From NCBI GenBank assembly GCA_903813345.2, contig CAIIXF020000001.1, positions 31,111,915 to 31,175,914 on the forward strand: a stretch of 64,000 nt of DNA. Direction: 5' to 3'. The stretch's first letter is position 1, and every line of letters starts with the position of its first letter. Of this stretch, positions 62,906 through 64,000 are shown piece by piece. A program made the translations under genes and the position numbers. Origin of the DNA: Owenia fusiformis (taxonomy: Eukaryota; Annelida; Polychaeta; Sabellida; Oweniidae). The notes beneath the pieces are model-generated. The model did no database searches, had not been told where the DNA came from, and saw only the letters and a list, made by a program, of their open reading frames with translations.

Positions 62906-63904
62906 CGTTAACTTAATAAAAAGTACAAAAAAGTGGCAGCCATATATTTTTGACTAAGTCACATGATTTTGTATTCTGTTTTCCTTATATGTGAATGCAT
63001 TTCTTGACTAAAGAGACATGTCAATGAAAACTTCACTTTTAAACGCATTTTTTATAACTATGAATTGGAGGTGCATGTGTCCCCAAAGCTAACATTAAGA
63101 CCGTGAAATGAGGCTAATTTTTGAGAGTTTGAAGGAGTAGCCTTGCAACAGTCAAACATTTGCAAGAATCCCAAATTTCCACAAATCATCTTACCTTACC
63201 AAGGAACATTGAGGGAGCATGAAAATGTGTTCTTCTTGCATTGTTAGAGTATAATAAAGCTCAAACCATAGTTTCTGATAAATATTTCATGTCCACCATT
63301 TTTCTTGCCGGAACTACTTCTAGACTTCCTGTAATCCTCATATAAGTTTTTGTGACTTCACCAAGTGGCATGGATTATCACTAGTATACTTTATATATAA
63401 CAGTATAATAATCATGATAGATACATAATTGATGTTTTTAAATGTAAACAATGGATACATGAGTGAGGATTATTTTGGACTAGAAAATAGTCCCAGCAAA
63501 CAAAATGGTGGACATGAAATATTTAGAATTTACTTTGGTTCGAGCTTTATTATACTCTAACAATGCATAAAGTACACATTTTAATGCTCCTTCAGTGTTC
63601 CTTGGTAAGGTAAGATGATTTGTGGAAATTTTGGAGTATTACAAATGTGTCTCCATTGCAATCCTACTCCTTGAAATTTTAAAAAGTTATCACTTCACGG
63701 TCTCCATGCTAGCTTTAGGGACCCATGCACCTCCAATTCATCGTTAAAAAAAATGCGTTTTAATGTGAAGCTTTCTTTGACATGTCTCTTTAGTCAGCAA
63801 ATGCATTCACATATAAGGAAAACAGAAAACAAAATCTTGTGACTTAGTCAAAAAAATATGCCTGCCATTTTTTGTACTTTTGATAAACTTAAGCGTTACC
63901 TTAA
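62896..63904. mobile_element. 1.0 kb fold-back element
   Basis: TTAAGGTAACCGTTAACTT at the left is mirrored by the right end TTAAGCGTTACCTTAA-like sequence. Arms of about 420 bp match (for example ATGAATTGGAGGTGCATGTG against its complement at about 63720, and CCTTACCAAGGAACA near 63195 against TGTTCCTTGGTAAGG near 63596). The spacer is about 175 bp. Its left end overlaps the right end of the preceding fold-back. Confidence 0.8.
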
Positions 63905-64000
63905 GGCGAAGCTATATTAAATAAAAAGTACAAAAAATAATTGCCATATTTTTTTGATAAAGACACATGTTTTTAAAATCTGTTTACCTTGTATATGAAT
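63901..64000. mobile_element. Start of another copy of the preceding element
   Basis: After TTAAGGCGAAGCTATATT comes AAATAAAAAGTACAAAAAAT and ATTGCCATATTTTTTTGAT, the same order as at 62915 in direct orientation. The window ends inside it. Confidence 0.6.

Noticed and set aside
56907-64000. TMEM59 first exon with signal peptide
   Set aside because: I looked for a minus-strand exon with a signal peptide and a CxxxC motif before a donor site. Nothing in the non-repeat parts was convincing, so the gene is left 5'-incomplete.

Overview
This is animal nuclear DNA, probably from a marine invertebrate. It is AT-rich, its genes are split by GT-AG introns, and it is crowded with small terminal-inverted-repeat and fold-back elements. 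I see no operons, phage, plasmid or CRISPR structure. Phylum cannot be fixed from the sequence alone. The gene set (MS4A-like tetraspanner, MRPS22, a CFAP107-like ciliary protein, an Ig/FN3 receptor, TMEM59) fits a bilaterian. The repeat types (fold-back elements, hairpin-tailed elements with tandem cores, mariner-type MITEs) recall bivalves, other spiralians and invertebrate deuterostomes.

Layout. 1-10.7 kb: no convincing gene. It holds a 2.5 kb inverted-repeat element (1591-4071), a cluster of perfect palindromes, a tRNA-like Pol III sequence and a further inverted repeat (9010-9720). 10.7-14.1 kb, plus strand: six-exon MS4A/CD20-like four-helix membrane protein (270 aa). 17.2-29.6 kb, minus strand: complete eight-exon MRPS22 (356 aa), with a 4.2 kb fold-back element in one intron. 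29.6-31.9 kb, plus strand: a three-exon CFAP107-like gene (234 aa), divergent from MRPS22 across 317 bp that contains an RFX/X-box-like palindrome. 32.8-38.0 kb: a 5.2 kb fold-back element whose arms are arrays of a ~171 bp unit, with smaller elements nested in it. 38.6-46.4 kb, minus strand: thirteen-exon single-pass receptor (five Ig domains, one FN3, 1128 aa) whose cytoplasmic tail carries six nearly identical 37-residue repeats. 51.0-56.9 kb, minus strand: TMEM59, lacking its first exon(s). An intronless 244-codon gene with its own TATA box and poly(A) signal lies antisense in a TMEM59 intron. 57-64 kb: repeats only (hairpin-tailed tandem array, mariner-like element, two large fold-backs and the start of a third).

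The genes do not form one pathway. The one likely functional pairing is MRPS22 with the CFAP107-like gene through their shared promoter. Exon boundaries were assigned by eye from splice-site consensus, reading-frame phase and recalled family sequence. For all four annotated multi-exon genes with a complete coding region, the exon lengths sum to an open frame. No alignment or database search was run.
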